Source: a virus
IMG/VR virus record: IMGVR_UViG_3300033993_001438
Span: 1 to 59,803 of that record
DNA length: 59,803 nucleotides
Strand: one strand, 5' to 3'
The notes beneath the pieces were generated by a model, which was not told where the DNA came from, ran no database searches, and saw nothing but the letters and a program-made list of their open reading frames with translations. Within the stretch, counting starts at the first letter, position 1, and each line of letters opens with the position of its first letter. The translations under genes were made by a program, and so were the position numbers. Of this stretch, positions 40,321-47,572 are shown piece after piece.

Positions 40321-40637
40321 CGGTATTCCGGCGGCAGCATGGGCGGCTCCTCCGCCGGAATGTACGTGTGACCGTACTGCCTGATCCAGTCGTTCATGCC
40401 GCTCGGCATCGCCCGGTTCGTCGTTTGCTCGCGGTGGTACAACCCTGCACGCCCGTCGCGCGGCCCAGCCAAAACGTCGCGCATCTGCATCATCCGCATC
40501 GCCTCGTAGTCGGATTCTGGCTGCAAGGGCGGCTCTTGGGGAAGCAGCGGCCCGACGTACAGGTCGCGCTCCATCGCTTGCCGGTTGAATCGCGGGTCGT
40601 TGACAAGTGATCGCAGATGTCGAATAAAATCGCTCAT
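40317..40637 (-). CDS. Small conserved-region protein (106 aa)
   Basis: ATG 40637 behind GGAGGTGCTA, overlapping the upstream TAA. Begins MSDFIRHLRSLVNDPRFNRQ, then QPESDYEAMRMMQMRDVLAG and a Pro-rich end (EEPPMLPPEYR). No domain recognised. One of a chain of stop-start coupled small genes upstream of the scaffold region. Confidence 0.6.
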   Translation of the reverse strand: MSDFIRHLRSLVNDPRFNRQAMERDLYVGPLLPQEPPLQPESDYEAMRMMQMRDVLAGPRDGRAGLYHREQTTNRAMPSGMNDWIRQYGHTYIPAEEPPMLPPEYR

Positions 40638-40909
40638 TAGCACCTCCACGCTCGTAGGGACTTGTTGATCCGGCTGTCAGGGTCGTTGGCGGTTTCCTTG
40701 CTCGTCAGCTTGCGCTTCATGCCTTCCATCCTGGCACAGAACGAATCTCGGCGAGGCCCGCCCTCCGGCTGAGGCGCCTTGAGGTTCCCGCCAGTCTCAC
40801 GGTTGTAGGCCGCACGGCCTTTGGCATTGAGCCCGCCGTCTGGGTCCTGGCCTTCCCTGCGTGTCCACGCCGGGGATCGGAGGCGGCGGATGTTGTCCTC
40901 ACTTGCCAC
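40637..40909 (-). CDS. Conserved phage protein, DUF6321-like (90 aa)
   Basis: GTG 40909 (VASEDNIRRLRSPAWTRREG) with GGGAG seven bases before. Contains the strongly conserved block NAKGRAAYNRETGGNLKAPQ, then RRDSFCARMEGMKRKLTS and ends DPDSRINKSLRAWRC. I recognise this as the small basic phage family I believe is annotated DUF6321, often near structural genes. Function unknown; probable nucleic acid or virion binding given the basicity. Shares its EDNIRRLR start with the 7555-7836 protein. Confidence 0.8.
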   Translation of the reverse strand: MASEDNIRRLRSPAWTRREGQDPDGGLNAKGRAAYNRETGGNLKAPQPEGGPRRDSFCARMEGMKRKLTSKETANDPDSRINKSLRAWRC

Positions 40910-41045
40910 TGAGCTTCTCCCACTGCTTTTGGTCTGGGTAACTCTTGTCCCCAGGTTTGGCGGGCTTTTCGCCGCGCTCACGCCTGGCGTGGATGTTTGC
41001 CCACAGGCCCTTGAGCTTGCGGATCTTGTCGCCGTTCTCGTCCAT
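40899..41045 (-). CDS. Small basic phage protein (48 aa)
   Basis: ATG 41045 with GGAGG. Reads MDENGDKIRKLKGLWANIHA, then RRERGEKPAKPGDKSYPDQK and QWEKLSGK. This 'KLKGLWANIHARR...GEKPAKPGD...Y' pattern recurs next to DUF6321-like genes in other phages as I remember it. Its last bases overlap the next GTG start. Function unknown. Confidence 0.75.
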   Translation of the reverse strand: MDENGDKIRKLKGLWANIHARRERGEKPAKPGDKSYPDQKQWEKLSGK

Positions 41046-41095
41046 CAGTCCTCCATCCAGTCATCGGAGAAGAGGAAGTAGTAGGGGTCGTCCAT
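41045..41095 (-). CDS. Candidate 16-residue acidic microprotein
   Basis: ATG 41095 overlaps the TGA of the upstream gene (TGATG), is preceded by GGGAGGATGAGTG, and its own TGA overlaps the next ATG. It reads MDDPYYFLFSDDWMED. Perfect stop-start chaining on both sides supports real translation, though length alone cannot. Either a microprotein or just a coupling leader. Confidence 0.4.
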   Translation of the reverse strand: MDDPYYFLFSDDWMED

Positions 41096-42132
41096 CACTC
41101 ATCCTCCCGGGGCATCATGGCCGGCACGGACAAGAGCCCGCCGTTGCGGATGAAGTTGCGGAGGACCCAGGCTGGAGTCTCGCCCATTCGCAGCCCCTGC
41201 TCCGCGGCTGTCGCCTCCACGGCATGCGGGAATGTGGGATCTCCAGACTCCACCCCCGTTACGTGCGCGCCGCCCATCCAGCGGGCCGACTGCAGCTCTG
41301 CCGGCGACAGGCCAGCCTGGTCAGCCAGTCGCTGCATCATCCGCTCGGCCACCACGTAGTCGTTCGGCGTTAGCTGGCCCTTGGCGTAGGCCTGCTCCCG
41401 CTTGTTCCAGACCTGCGGAACGCCCAGCCGCGCCCCCTCATGTCGGTCGCCGGTCCACGGGGCCAGGTTGCCTCTCAGGTTTTCTCGGAACGAGAGGATC
41501 TTGTGGGCCGCCCCAGGCTCAGAAGCGCGATGCAACTGATCGCCCCCAAGGAACCTGCTTGCCCACATCGCATCATTGATGCTGGCCACTGACCCGTACC
41601 CCGGCGGAGGCGGGTTGTCTGCAAGCCACTCCTTGGCTGCAGCCTTTGAGTCGATGTCCGACGGCAACAGCCCTTCCAGAGCCTTCTGCCGGTACCAGCT
41701 GGCCTTGCGGGTGTTGGACCGCACTGGGGCTGCGGAAGACGACCCAGCCACCATCGCGGTGAACAGGTCGAACTGGCGATTGCCCTCGCCCTCGCCAAGC
41801 TCCATGACGAACTGCTGCCGAAGCGGCTCGTTGTGGTACCAGGTGTGCGTACCCTGCTCCATGCCACGCTCAACGTCGCGAAGGATGGTCCTCTTGCGGT
41901 TGTTGAATCCGGCCTGGACGTCAGTCAGCGGCAGGCTCGTCTGGTAGCGGGCGATTGGAGACTGCTCCACGCCGACTACCGGAGCGACCTCGCGCATCTC
42001 CATCAGGTTCAGGGCAGGGGGGCGGACCTCTCTCAGCTGGCGGATGCGGGCCAGGATCTCATCGGCAGACCTGGCGGACGGCCGGACGGTCCACCTCAGG
42101 ACGTCGTCAGTGAGAGATGCTGGGTTGGCCAT
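41095..42132 (-). CDS. Hypothetical protein heading the leftward cassette (345 aa)
   Basis: ATG 42132 (MANPASLTDDVLRWTVRP). Predicted mixed helical protein: SADEILARIRQLREVRPPAL, a middle rich in Arg/Glu (GYGSVASINDAMWASRFLGG), LTPNDYVVAERMMQRLADQA, and a C-terminal MGETPAWVLRNFIRNGGLLS. No domain recognised. Weak ribosome site; it is the first gene after the 660-bp gene-free stretch. Confidence 0.65.
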   Translation of the reverse strand: MANPASLTDDVLRWTVRPSARSADEILARIRQLREVRPPALNLMEMREVAPVVGVEQSPIARYQTSLPLTDVQAGFNNRKRTILRDVERGMEQGTHTWYHNEPLRQQFVMELGEGEGNRQFDLFTAMVAGSSSAAPVRSNTRKASWYRQKALEGLLPSDIDSKAAAKEWLADNPPPPGYGSVASINDAMWASRFLGGDQLHRASEPGAAHKILSFRENLRGNLAPWTGDRHEGARLGVPQVWNKREQAYAKGQLTPNDYVVAERMMQRLADQAGLSPAELQSARWMGGAHVTGVESGDPTFPHAVEATAAEQGLRMGETPAWVLRNFIRNGGLLSVPAMMPREDE

Positions 42133-42796
42133 ACAGACCAATGCACCCGGCGTCTTGCAACAAACTCAGGCGTGGTTTTCTTACGGCCAGAACCACGCGG
42201 CGCTAGAGGGTTGGAAAACTCCGGGCGGGCGACCACGTGGAGGAAAACCACGGGAAAGTAGGAGTTTTTGAAAAGTCCAGGGACAGTTATGACAACCAAC
42301 CACTCAGGTCTTGGGGGGCCTCCGGGGGTGGCCTCAAGCCCCCCGGCCGTCGCCGCAACCCGTGTCGTTGCAACGGGTTAGCCGTTCGGCCGGTCAAGCA
42401 CCGCCGAAAGCCGGGCCGCTGGTACGTGGCAAGGCCTGTCGCCACGGGCCCGGGCGGGATGCGGTGCATCGCCTCCCCTAGTCCAGTGTCCCGCGTGCGG
42501 TGTCCCGCGTGCGGTCCTGGTCCAGGTGCCGGGCACCGCCTGGTGCCGGTCGTCAGCTTGTCCGCCTGGTGGCGGTCGTCGTTGTACGGTTCCCGTGCTG
42601 AGCGGGCACGGGTCGCCCGCGGGTCGCCTGTCCGTCGCCTCCGACGGCTACCCCCCGCGGTAGGCTCGCCCGGTGCGGCCTGCTCATGGGCACGGCGGCG
42701 GGCGTCTGCGGTCTGCCGCTGGTCGCGGCGTGTACGGTCCCCCGGGCCGCGGGTGGGTCGCCTGTCTGGCGCTCTCTCACCCGCAGCCCGGTACGC
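42133..42796. other. 660-bp gene-free repeat-rich region
   Basis: No credible gene on either strand; ORFs here are low-complexity Arg/Pro/Ser/Thr shadow sequence without ribosome sites. It contains a 14-bp perfect tandem repeat TGTCCCGCGTGCGG (42487-42514), a hairpin CCCGTGC/GCACGGG (42592-42612), an AACCCGT/ACGGGTT hairpin near 42357-42379, and short repeats of 'ggaaaaccacg' near 42200-42260. It separates minus-strand genes. Candidate origin of replication or regulatory region; no DnaA-box set was seen. Confidence 0.6.
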
Positions 42797-43414
42797 TCAG
42801 CGACCGGCGTAGTACTCGGCCAGTTGGTCGCGGTAGTGGTCAAGGTCCGGCCCCTCCCGCCACACTGGGCCCGTACGGGCCGCGAGCGTGGCGTCAAGGT
42901 TGGGATCGGTCGCCAGCCGTGCGAAGCGGGCCCCTGCCACGGGCGTGGGCGTGGCCGGTCCGCTCCCGTAGACGCTGGGGGTGTGTCCCGGTTCGGCAAG
43001 GGCCCCCGGTCCGATCCCGTGAGCGGCGTGGATGCGGTCCACCGGCACCCCCAGCCGGTCCGCGTCGTCCGCCATGTCCGCGGGGCTGGGCGTTGTGCTG
43101 CGGCCCAGTGCCACGTTGACCACGTGGGCGTCCGCCTCGGCCTGTACCCCCTTCGTCTGCCTGTAGTTCGCCCGGTTGGCGTCCGGGTCCAGCACAATCC
43201 ACCCGCGGCGCTTCGCGAGGCCTACCATCCCCCACGCCGCATGGGCGGGGCCGTCCACCTGCTTACGGTAGGGTTTGGTGCGCTTCAGGATCGACAGCAT
43301 GGCATGCTGCGCCATGTCTTCGGCTCTGGCGTGGTCGATGCCTGCCTTGATGGCCTGCGATGCGACGATGCCACGGGCACGGGTCCACTCGGCGGCGGGG
43401 GCGTCTGCGAACAT
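42797..43414 (-). CDS. Sigma factor region 2-like protein (205 aa)
   Basis: ATG 43414, with an excellent promoter 50 bp upstream. Residues about 10-75 (ARGIVASQAIKAGIDHARAE, DMAQHAMLSILKRT, DGPAHAAWGMVGLAKRRGWI) have the spacing of sigma-70 region 2.1-2.2 and a basic helix. No region 4-like HTH seen. The C-terminal half is Asp/Pro/Gly-rich with little similarity to anything. Could be a truncated sigma, an anti-host factor, or a helical protein resembling one by chance. Confidence 0.45.
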   Translation of the reverse strand: MFADAPAAEWTRARGIVASQAIKAGIDHARAEDMAQHAMLSILKRTKPYRKQVDGPAHAAWGMVGLAKRRGWIVLDPDANRANYRQTKGVQAEADAHVVNVALGRSTTPSPADMADDADRLGVPVDRIHAAHGIGPGALAEPGHTPSVYGSGPATPTPVAGARFARLATDPNLDATLAARTGPVWREGPDLDHYRDQLAEYYAGR

Positions 43415-43464
43415 GGTTCATATCCTCTGGGGTTTGGCTGCGGTGACTGCCGCAGCATGTGGGG

Positions 43465-43494
43465 ATTGTAAGCGGTGGGGGTGGGTGGTGTCAA
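43465..43494 (-). promoter_or_regulatory. Strong sigma70-type promoter (TTGACA-N18-TACAAT)
   Basis: On the minus strand: TTGACA (43494-43489), 18-base C-rich spacer, TACAAT (43470-43465). It is the best consensus match noticed in this window and lies about 50 bases upstream of the ATG at 43414. Probably drives the sigma-like gene and, by readthrough, the leftward arm. Confidence 0.8.
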
Positions 43495-43518
43495 GTTACA
43501 ATGTCGCAAGGCCCGGTG

Positions 43519-43734
43519 TCATACCCTCCGCCACTGCCACGTATGTACCACGCGACCGGCATCGTCCCGCATTGTAACGGCCATAGTCGCGGGGCGTCCG
43601 GCCTTGGTGATGCCTGCCCATACGTACCGGGCGTAGGCCAACGCGGCGGGTACGTGGGGCTGTCGGCTGGTGCGGTACCCTGCGATCCGGCGGTGGGCGG
43701 TGCGTGTCTCGGTCTGGCATTCGATCTGGAACAT
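43519..43734 (-). CDS. Small hypothetical protein (71 aa)
   Basis: ATG 43734 with AGGAG at good spacing. Begins MFQIECQTETRTAHRRIAGY, then LAYARYVWAGITKAGRPATM, VTMRDDAGRVVHTWQWRRV: a short beta-alpha protein. No family recognised. Lies between the divergent region and the sigma-like gene's promoter. Confidence 0.6.
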   Translation of the reverse strand: MFQIECQTETRTAHRRIAGYRTSRQPHVPAALAYARYVWAGITKAGRPATMAVTMRDDAGRVVHTWQWRRV

Positions 43735-43811
43735 GGGGACGGCTCCTGAGGGGGTGATACTCGCAGCCTCCCCCGGCACGGGCCCGGGGGAGGTTCGCGA
43801 GGGCCACCCGG

Positions 43812-44078
43812 TCAGGTCTTGCTCGCGAGCCGGTCGCCATTGGCGACCATGTAGGCGGTGATCGCCTGCACGTTGCTGGGGTCCAGCAGCCGTTCCCACT
43901 GGCTGCGGTAGAGCGTGACCGGGAACCGGCCCAGCCCGTAGACGCTGAGAGCGCCCTTTTCGCTCACCTTGTAACTGATGCGCTGTCCGGCGGCGGCGGC
44001 AGCCTTGAGCGTGGCCAGTTCGGCCCGCAGGGCCTCAAGTTCGGCGGCGGCGGTGTTGTCATTGGCGGGGCGGGGCAT
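43812..44078 (-). CDS. Conserved small phage protein (88 aa)
   Basis: ATG 44078. Helical Ala/Glu-rich first half (ELEALRAELATLKAAAAAGQ), then KVSEKGALSVYGLGRFPVTL, YRSQWERLLDPSNVQAITAY. The 'KGALSVYGLGRFPVTLYxSQWE' block is familiar from many phage and prophage proteins of unknown function. First gene leftward from the divergent control region. Confidence 0.75.
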   Translation of the reverse strand: MPRPANDNTAAAELEALRAELATLKAAAAAGQRISYKVSEKGALSVYGLGRFPVTLYRSQWERLLDPSNVQAITAYMVANGDRLASKT

Positions 44079-44393
44079 GGCATCGATCCTCTGAGTGTGT
44101 GACGTTCGGCGGCGGCGACGTTGCCACCGTTTCCCGTCACCATCACGTACAGCGGCGCACATTTCTTTTTCGTAAGGTTCCGCCGCCGCTGTACATGTAG
44201 ACGACGAGCGGCGGCGGCGTCCACGCGACGCAAACTCAAGCCCCGCCTGTACTTGCGGCTGGCATGCTGCCGGCCTTCCCACGGATTCCCCCCTTCCCGG
44301 GGGTTCCCAGTAGGCCCCCCCTGGGGGTGCCTCGTCGGTGCGGACAGCGGTTGGGGCTACCAGTCGGTGCGGACAGCACAAGGAGTTACACCC
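44079..44393. promoter_or_regulatory. Divergent control region with inverted and direct repeats
   Basis: Separates leftward and rightward arms. An 11-bp inverted repeat GTACAGCGGCG (44147-44157) / CGCCGCTGTAC (44184-44194) with a 26-base spacer; a 15-bp exact direct repeat GTCGGTGCGGACAGC at 44334-44348 and 44363-44377 just upstream of the rightward gene; several C-run/G-run pairs near 44285-44330. No clear -35/-10 pair seen for either side. Likely operator and promoter region; no gene. Confidence 0.6.
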
Positions 44394-45278
44394 ATGGCTT
44401 ACAAGATTGCGACGATCCTCCAGTCTGGCGAGGGCAATGCCAAGGTTTCCCACCATGGCACAGAGTACAAGGTGTTTACCATCTCTCTGGCCTCGTCTGA
44501 CTCATCTGGCCACAACGTATGCCCCAGGGCATTACGCCGGTCTGTCATGCAGTCCATGCTTGACGATGGCATGGACATCCATGAGATCGGCCAGTGGGCT
44601 AACAAGCGTGGCCTGTCTGTCTGCTCCGGGCCCTGTGTCACTTGGGAGGCAGGGCGGGGCAGGACTGATGCCGTGCGTGAGGCCAGGATCAACCTGACCA
44701 ACTGGCTGTTTGAGAACCCCCGTGGGTTCAAGGCGGCCCTGCTACGGCAGATGCATGGCCTGACCAAGTATCACACCGGGCAGCACATCGCCTGCCGGCC
44801 TGACCTGGACTCTGACGTCAAGTGGGAGAAGATCGCCCCGGAGATGTTCGACTATCCGTGGCAGTTCTGGGACTACACCAAGCTGTCTGAGCGTCTTGGC
44901 AGCGTCCCTGCCAACTACCACCTGACCTACTCCTACAACGACGGCACTACGGCCAAGGACTGGGAGCGTGTCTACCGCACCAAGTCCAGTATCGCCGTAG
45001 TGTTCGACTCCCTGTGGAACCCATGGGGCAACAAGTTTGGCTACCTGCCCTCCCATTGGCGTGATCCCAACGGGAAGGTCTGGCGTGTTGTTGACGGGGA
45101 TCGGCAGGAACTTCGGTTTCTTGACCCCACTGACGTCTGCGTTGGGCTTAGGCTCAAGGGCGACGAAGACAAGCGTGAGGATGCTTGCGAGGCGGAGTTT
45201 GCCGTGCCGTCCGGCCGTGACGGTGTTGGGGACATCCATCCGGCGGATGCCCCTGAGAACTACTACCTTTTGGCTTAG
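44394..45278 (+). CDS. Gp88/DUF7227-like phage protein (294 aa)
   Basis: ATG 44394 behind AAGGAG. First gene of the rightward arm. Begins MAYKIATILQSGEGNAKVSH; contains SGHNVCPRALRR, NKRGLSVCSGPCVTWEAGRG with the DAVREARINLTNWLFENPRG pattern, PEMFDYPWQFWDYTKLSERL, PANYHLTYSYND and IAVVFDSLW, matching the mycobacteriophage gp88 / DUF7227 family as I recall it. That family keeps several cysteines. Biochemical role not established to my knowledge. Confidence 0.75.
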   Translation: MAYKIATILQSGEGNAKVSHHGTEYKVFTISLASSDSSGHNVCPRALRRSVMQSMLDDGMDIHEIGQWANKRGLSVCSGPCVTWEAGRGRTDAVREARINLTNWLFENPRGFKAALLRQMHGLTKYHTGQHIACRPDLDSDVKWEKIAPEMFDYPWQFWDYTKLSERLGSVPANYHLTYSYNDGTTAKDWERVYRTKSSIAVVFDSLWNPWGNKFGYLPSHWRDPNGKVWRVVDGDRQELRFLDPTDVCVGLRLKGDEDKREDACEAEFAVPSGRDGVGDIHPADAPENYYLLA

Positions 45279-45286
45279 GAGAAACC

Positions 45287-45646
45287 ATGCACCGGGAAAT
45301 CGCTGAACAGTGGATCGCTGCCCTGCGGTCCGGAAAGTACGAGCAGGGCCGCAACACCTTGCGTGACGGAGATTCCTTCTGCTGCCTTGGCGTGCTGTGC
45401 GACCTGTATGGCGCAACCTGGATTGAGCCCGGCGAGGATGCCGGGTGGATCTGCAAGGCAGGCAACAGCGAGACAGCAGTTCTGCCTAACGAAGTGCGTG
45501 AGTGGGCTGGCCTTATCGACGCTAACCCGCAAGTCACAATGCTTCATACCATTGCGGAACTCAACGACGGGGTCCTTGGCAGCCACAAGCCGTGGAGTTT
45601 CGACCGCATCGCCAACCTGATCGAAGAGAAGTGGAGTGCCCTGTGA
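45287..45646 (+). CDS. Conserved phage hypothetical protein (119 aa)
   Basis: ATG 45287 behind AGGAGAAACC. Begins MHREIAEQWIAALRSGKYEQ, then SFCCLGVLCDLYG and PNEVREWAGL; ends with an amphipathic helix WSFDRIANLIEEKWSAL. The 'ALRSGxYxQ...FCCLGVLCDLY' opening is common in phage early genes of unknown function. Starts a chain of overlapping rightward genes. Confidence 0.8.
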   Translation: MHREIAEQWIAALRSGKYEQGRNTLRDGDSFCCLGVLCDLYGATWIEPGEDAGWICKAGNSETAVLPNEVREWAGLIDANPQVTMLHTIAELNDGVLGSHKPWSFDRIANLIEEKWSAL

Positions 45647-45867
45647 GATACAGCGTTCGCATTGCCCCGCAGTACGAGGTCCGGTTCATCCGGCCCTCGC
45701 AAGTCCACTATGTCAGCGTGTGCTGGCATGCGTCCCGGGCCTACGGCTCCAGCCGGCATGAGCGCCTGCTGTACGTGGTCCGACATTTCGTCCGCAAGTT
45801 TCCTGAGTACGAAGGCCGTGCCACTGCCGTCTACAAGGACGTCTGTGGCCTTCTGGAGAACGTCTGA
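45643..45867 (+). CDS. Small hypothetical protein (74 aa)
   Basis: GTG 45643 overlaps the TGA of the upstream gene (GTGA). Begins MRYSVRIAPQYEVRFIRPSQ, then VSVCWHASRAYGSSRHERLL and VVRHFVRKFPEYEGRATAVY. Basic, His/Arg-rich middle. No family recognised. Confidence 0.65.
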   Translation: MRYSVRIAPQYEVRFIRPSQVHYVSVCWHASRAYGSSRHERLLYVVRHFVRKFPEYEGRATAVYKDVCGLLENV

Positions 45868-46100
45868 TGGCACTGGATGAACTTGACGCACGCTCCCTGT
45901 CTGACCTGGACGAAGGCCGGGCAGTGGTTGTCCTGGGAGTGGACGGGACGACATGGGACACCATCGAAGGGTGCCAGGTCCGCATCTACTCCAACGACGA
46001 AGACTGGGACGTCAACGACGGCCCCATGGGTTACCGCGTCATCGACCTAGACGTACTTGTCCGACACTTCATCAAGACCAACCCCCTGAGGAACGCATGA
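45867..46100 (+). CDS. Small acidic hypothetical protein (77 aa)
   Basis: ATG 45867 overlaps the previous stop (TGATG). Begins MALDELDARSLSDLDEGRAV, then RIYSNDEDWDVNDGPMGYRV, IDLDVLVRHFIKTNPLRNA; acidic, beta-rich. No family recognised; linked by overlap to the clamp-like gene. Confidence 0.65.
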   Translation: MALDELDARSLSDLDEGRAVVVLGVDGTTWDTIEGCQVRIYSNDEDWDVNDGPMGYRVIDLDVLVRHFIKTNPLRNA

Positions 46101-46738
46101 AACTCCCCACGGCTATCGCCAAACTTGTCAACTGGACCGACCGTGACTCCAGCCGGTACGCCCTTGGTGGCGTTCGCATCGGACGCTCGTCCGGGCAGTG
46201 CTTTGCCGAGGCTACCGACGGCAGGCGCCTTGCCCTTGTGGAGTGGGCCGAGAAGGGCGGCGAGTTCGACGCCATCCTGAGCGGCCGGGAACTGGGCAAG
46301 GCAGCCCGTGCTTCCAAGCGGCAGAAGCCTGAGGTCACAGAGAAGGTCGAACACACGCCGATGGTGATCGACCCATTCGGCCACAAGAGTCAGGCACCGA
46401 CGGCCACCGTGGCCGTCAACGGGCAGCCTGTCCCTGTGGTGGATGGCCGCTGGCCCAAGACTGAGGAGCTGTTCGACCCGTCCCGCAGGGGTCCGCAGAC
46501 TGCGAAGTTCTCCTCCGCAGGGCTGAGGAACCTGGCCCGCCGTACGCCCGTCAAGGTGGGCGAGACGACGGTCCTGCTGGACGTCAACTACCTCAACGAC
46601 CTGGCCGACGCCATGGACGCATGCAACTGCGGCACCGTGACGATGCACGCCAGCGACGGTCAGTCGCAGGTGCTGTGCGAGGGCGACAGCGAGGCGGTCC
46701 GGCTGGCTGCGATCCTCATGCCGATGGCAGCCGACTGA
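46097..46738 (+). CDS. Sliding clamp-like protein (213 aa)
   Basis: ATG 46097 overlaps the previous TGA (ATGA). Contains ALGGVRIGRSSGQCFAEATD, GRRLALVEWAEKGGEFDAIL and SGRELGKAARASKR, the spacing of a beta-clamp domain (DnaN-like), then an acidic linker and a strand-rich C-terminus (VTMHASDGQSQVLCEGDSEA). Shorter than a full bacterial beta subunit (about 365 aa), so it may be a phage clamp of fewer domains. The 3' gene boundary is a terminator. Supports replication with host polymerase. Confidence 0.5.
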   Translation: MKLPTAIAKLVNWTDRDSSRYALGGVRIGRSSGQCFAEATDGRRLALVEWAEKGGEFDAILSGRELGKAARASKRQKPEVTEKVEHTPMVIDPFGHKSQAPTATVAVNGQPVPVVDGRWPKTEELFDPSRRGPQTAKFSSAGLRNLARRTPVKVGETTVLLDVNYLNDLADAMDACNCGTVTMHASDGQSQVLCEGDSEAVRLAAILMPMAAD

Positions 46739-46788
46739 CCCAGTGATAGACTGAGTGTGGGGCAGCGGCTTCGGCCGCTCCTCTGGGG

Positions 46789-46832
46789 CCCCCGCCGGGG
46801 AAAAAGACTTAAGTACCCGGCGGGGGTTTTTT
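46789..46832 (+). terminator. Rho-independent terminator
   Basis: Perfect 11-bp GC stem CCCCCGCCGGG (46789-46799) / (46816-46826), 16-base loop, then six T (46827-46832) on the plus strand. It closes the clamp-like gene's transcript, about 50 bases before a palindrome and a new start. Confidence 0.9.
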
Positions 46833-46850
46833 CGTATCCTGTTCGACACC

Positions 46851-46864
46851 TGTACGGAGGTACA
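46851..46864. promoter_or_regulatory. TGTAC-N4-GTACA palindrome, operator-like
   Basis: TGTAC-ggag-GTACA sits between a terminator and the GTG start at 46882, where a new promoter should be. The N4 spacing and arms recur at 33339-33352 (over a promoter -10) and 58465-58478. With flanks it reads CTGT-N8-ACA, resembling a half-conserved LexA-type box. A clear -35/-10 pair is not visible here. Confidence 0.5.
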
Positions 46865-46881
46865 CCTCAGGAGATCGATGA

Positions 46882-47103
46882 GTGAAGACCATCGTCCACG
46901 TTAACCAGCACGTGATCCGTTCCAACCAGAAGACCGGCGAGCGTGAGCCGGTGCTGACCGTGAAGACCTACAAGGACAACCGCTACGCCCACTCTGTGCG
47001 GATAGACGGCCCTTGTGTTGTGCGATATGAGCCGGATGCCCCGCTCTCCTGCGGTGCCCGGGTGTGGATCGAAACCGACAGCAAGGTGGAGGTGGAGGGG
47101 TGA
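46882..47103 (+). CDS. Small conserved phage protein (73 aa)
   Basis: GTG 46882 with AGGAG upstream. Begins MKTIVHVNQHVIRSNQKTGE, REPVLTVKTYKDNRYAHSVR, ending CGARVWIETDSKVEVEG; a strand-rich protein of the kind common in phage early regions. An alternative ATG two codons upstream in another frame ends after 8 codons. No named family recognised. Confidence 0.75.
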   Translation: MKTIVHVNQHVIRSNQKTGEREPVLTVKTYKDNRYAHSVRIDGPCVVRYEPDAPLSCGARVWIETDSKVEVEG

Positions 47104-47339
47104 GCGGCTACTACTACATCCGTCTGGACGTTGTCATGCGTGACTGTCGCAGCGCCACTGACGCCGTAACCCAACTGATTCGGCTGATGCCTAACAAGCC
47201 AGACGAAACCACTGCCTTCATGGAGTCATGGGCGGTGGAGTCTGTGTCCACCCCTGAGGCGACGGTGTTTGACCGTTGCTGCGGTCTTGCCGAGGAGGAG
47301 CTTGAGGCCATGCTTAGCACCGCAGAGAGGGACGCCTAG
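47100..47339 (+). CDS. Small hypothetical protein (79 aa)
   Basis: GTG 47100 overlaps the prior TGA (GTGA). Begins MSGYYYIRLDVVMRDCRSAT, then TQLIRLMPNKPDETTAFMES and CCGLAEEELEAMLSTAERDA, a mostly helical protein with two cysteines together. No family recognised. Confidence 0.65.
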   Translation: MSGYYYIRLDVVMRDCRSATDAVTQLIRLMPNKPDETTAFMESWAVESVSTPEATVFDRCCGLAEEELEAMLSTAERDA

Positions 47340-47572
47340 TGCCACGCTCCATCCCTTACCAGCTAAGCATCGACTGGGCCATGCTGGAAGAGCAGAAGGA
47401 CTACCTGCTGCACCTGATCGACGCTGACTGCCGTGCCCCTGCCGGGCTGACAAAGTACGGGCCGTACTGCCACGGCGATCACCCGCTGGACGGCCTGGTG
47501 CAACTGATCGACGCCATCCAAGACGCCGGAGATGCTGCCGGCGAGAAGGTTTACGAGGAGGAGGAGGCATGA
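47339..47572 (+). CDS. Small hypothetical protein (77 aa)
   Basis: GTG 47339 overlaps the prior TAG by one base. Begins MPRSIPYQLSIDWAMLEEQK, then LLHLIDADCRAPAGLTKYGP, YCHGDHPLDGLVQLIDAIQD and ends acidic (GEKVYEEEEA). No domain recognised. Confidence 0.65.
   Translation: MPRSIPYQLSIDWAMLEEQKDYLLHLIDADCRAPAGLTKYGPYCHGDHPLDGLVQLIDAIQDAGDAAGEKVYEEEEA

Noticed and set aside
42096-42299. Minus-strand 67-residue ORF in the gene-free region
   Set aside because: N-terminus looks mildly protein-like, but there is no ribosome site and it runs over the start of the next gene.
42553-43197. Minus-strand 214-residue ORF
   Set aside because: Out-of-frame shadow of the region-2-like gene; Thr/Arg/Pro-rich repeats only.
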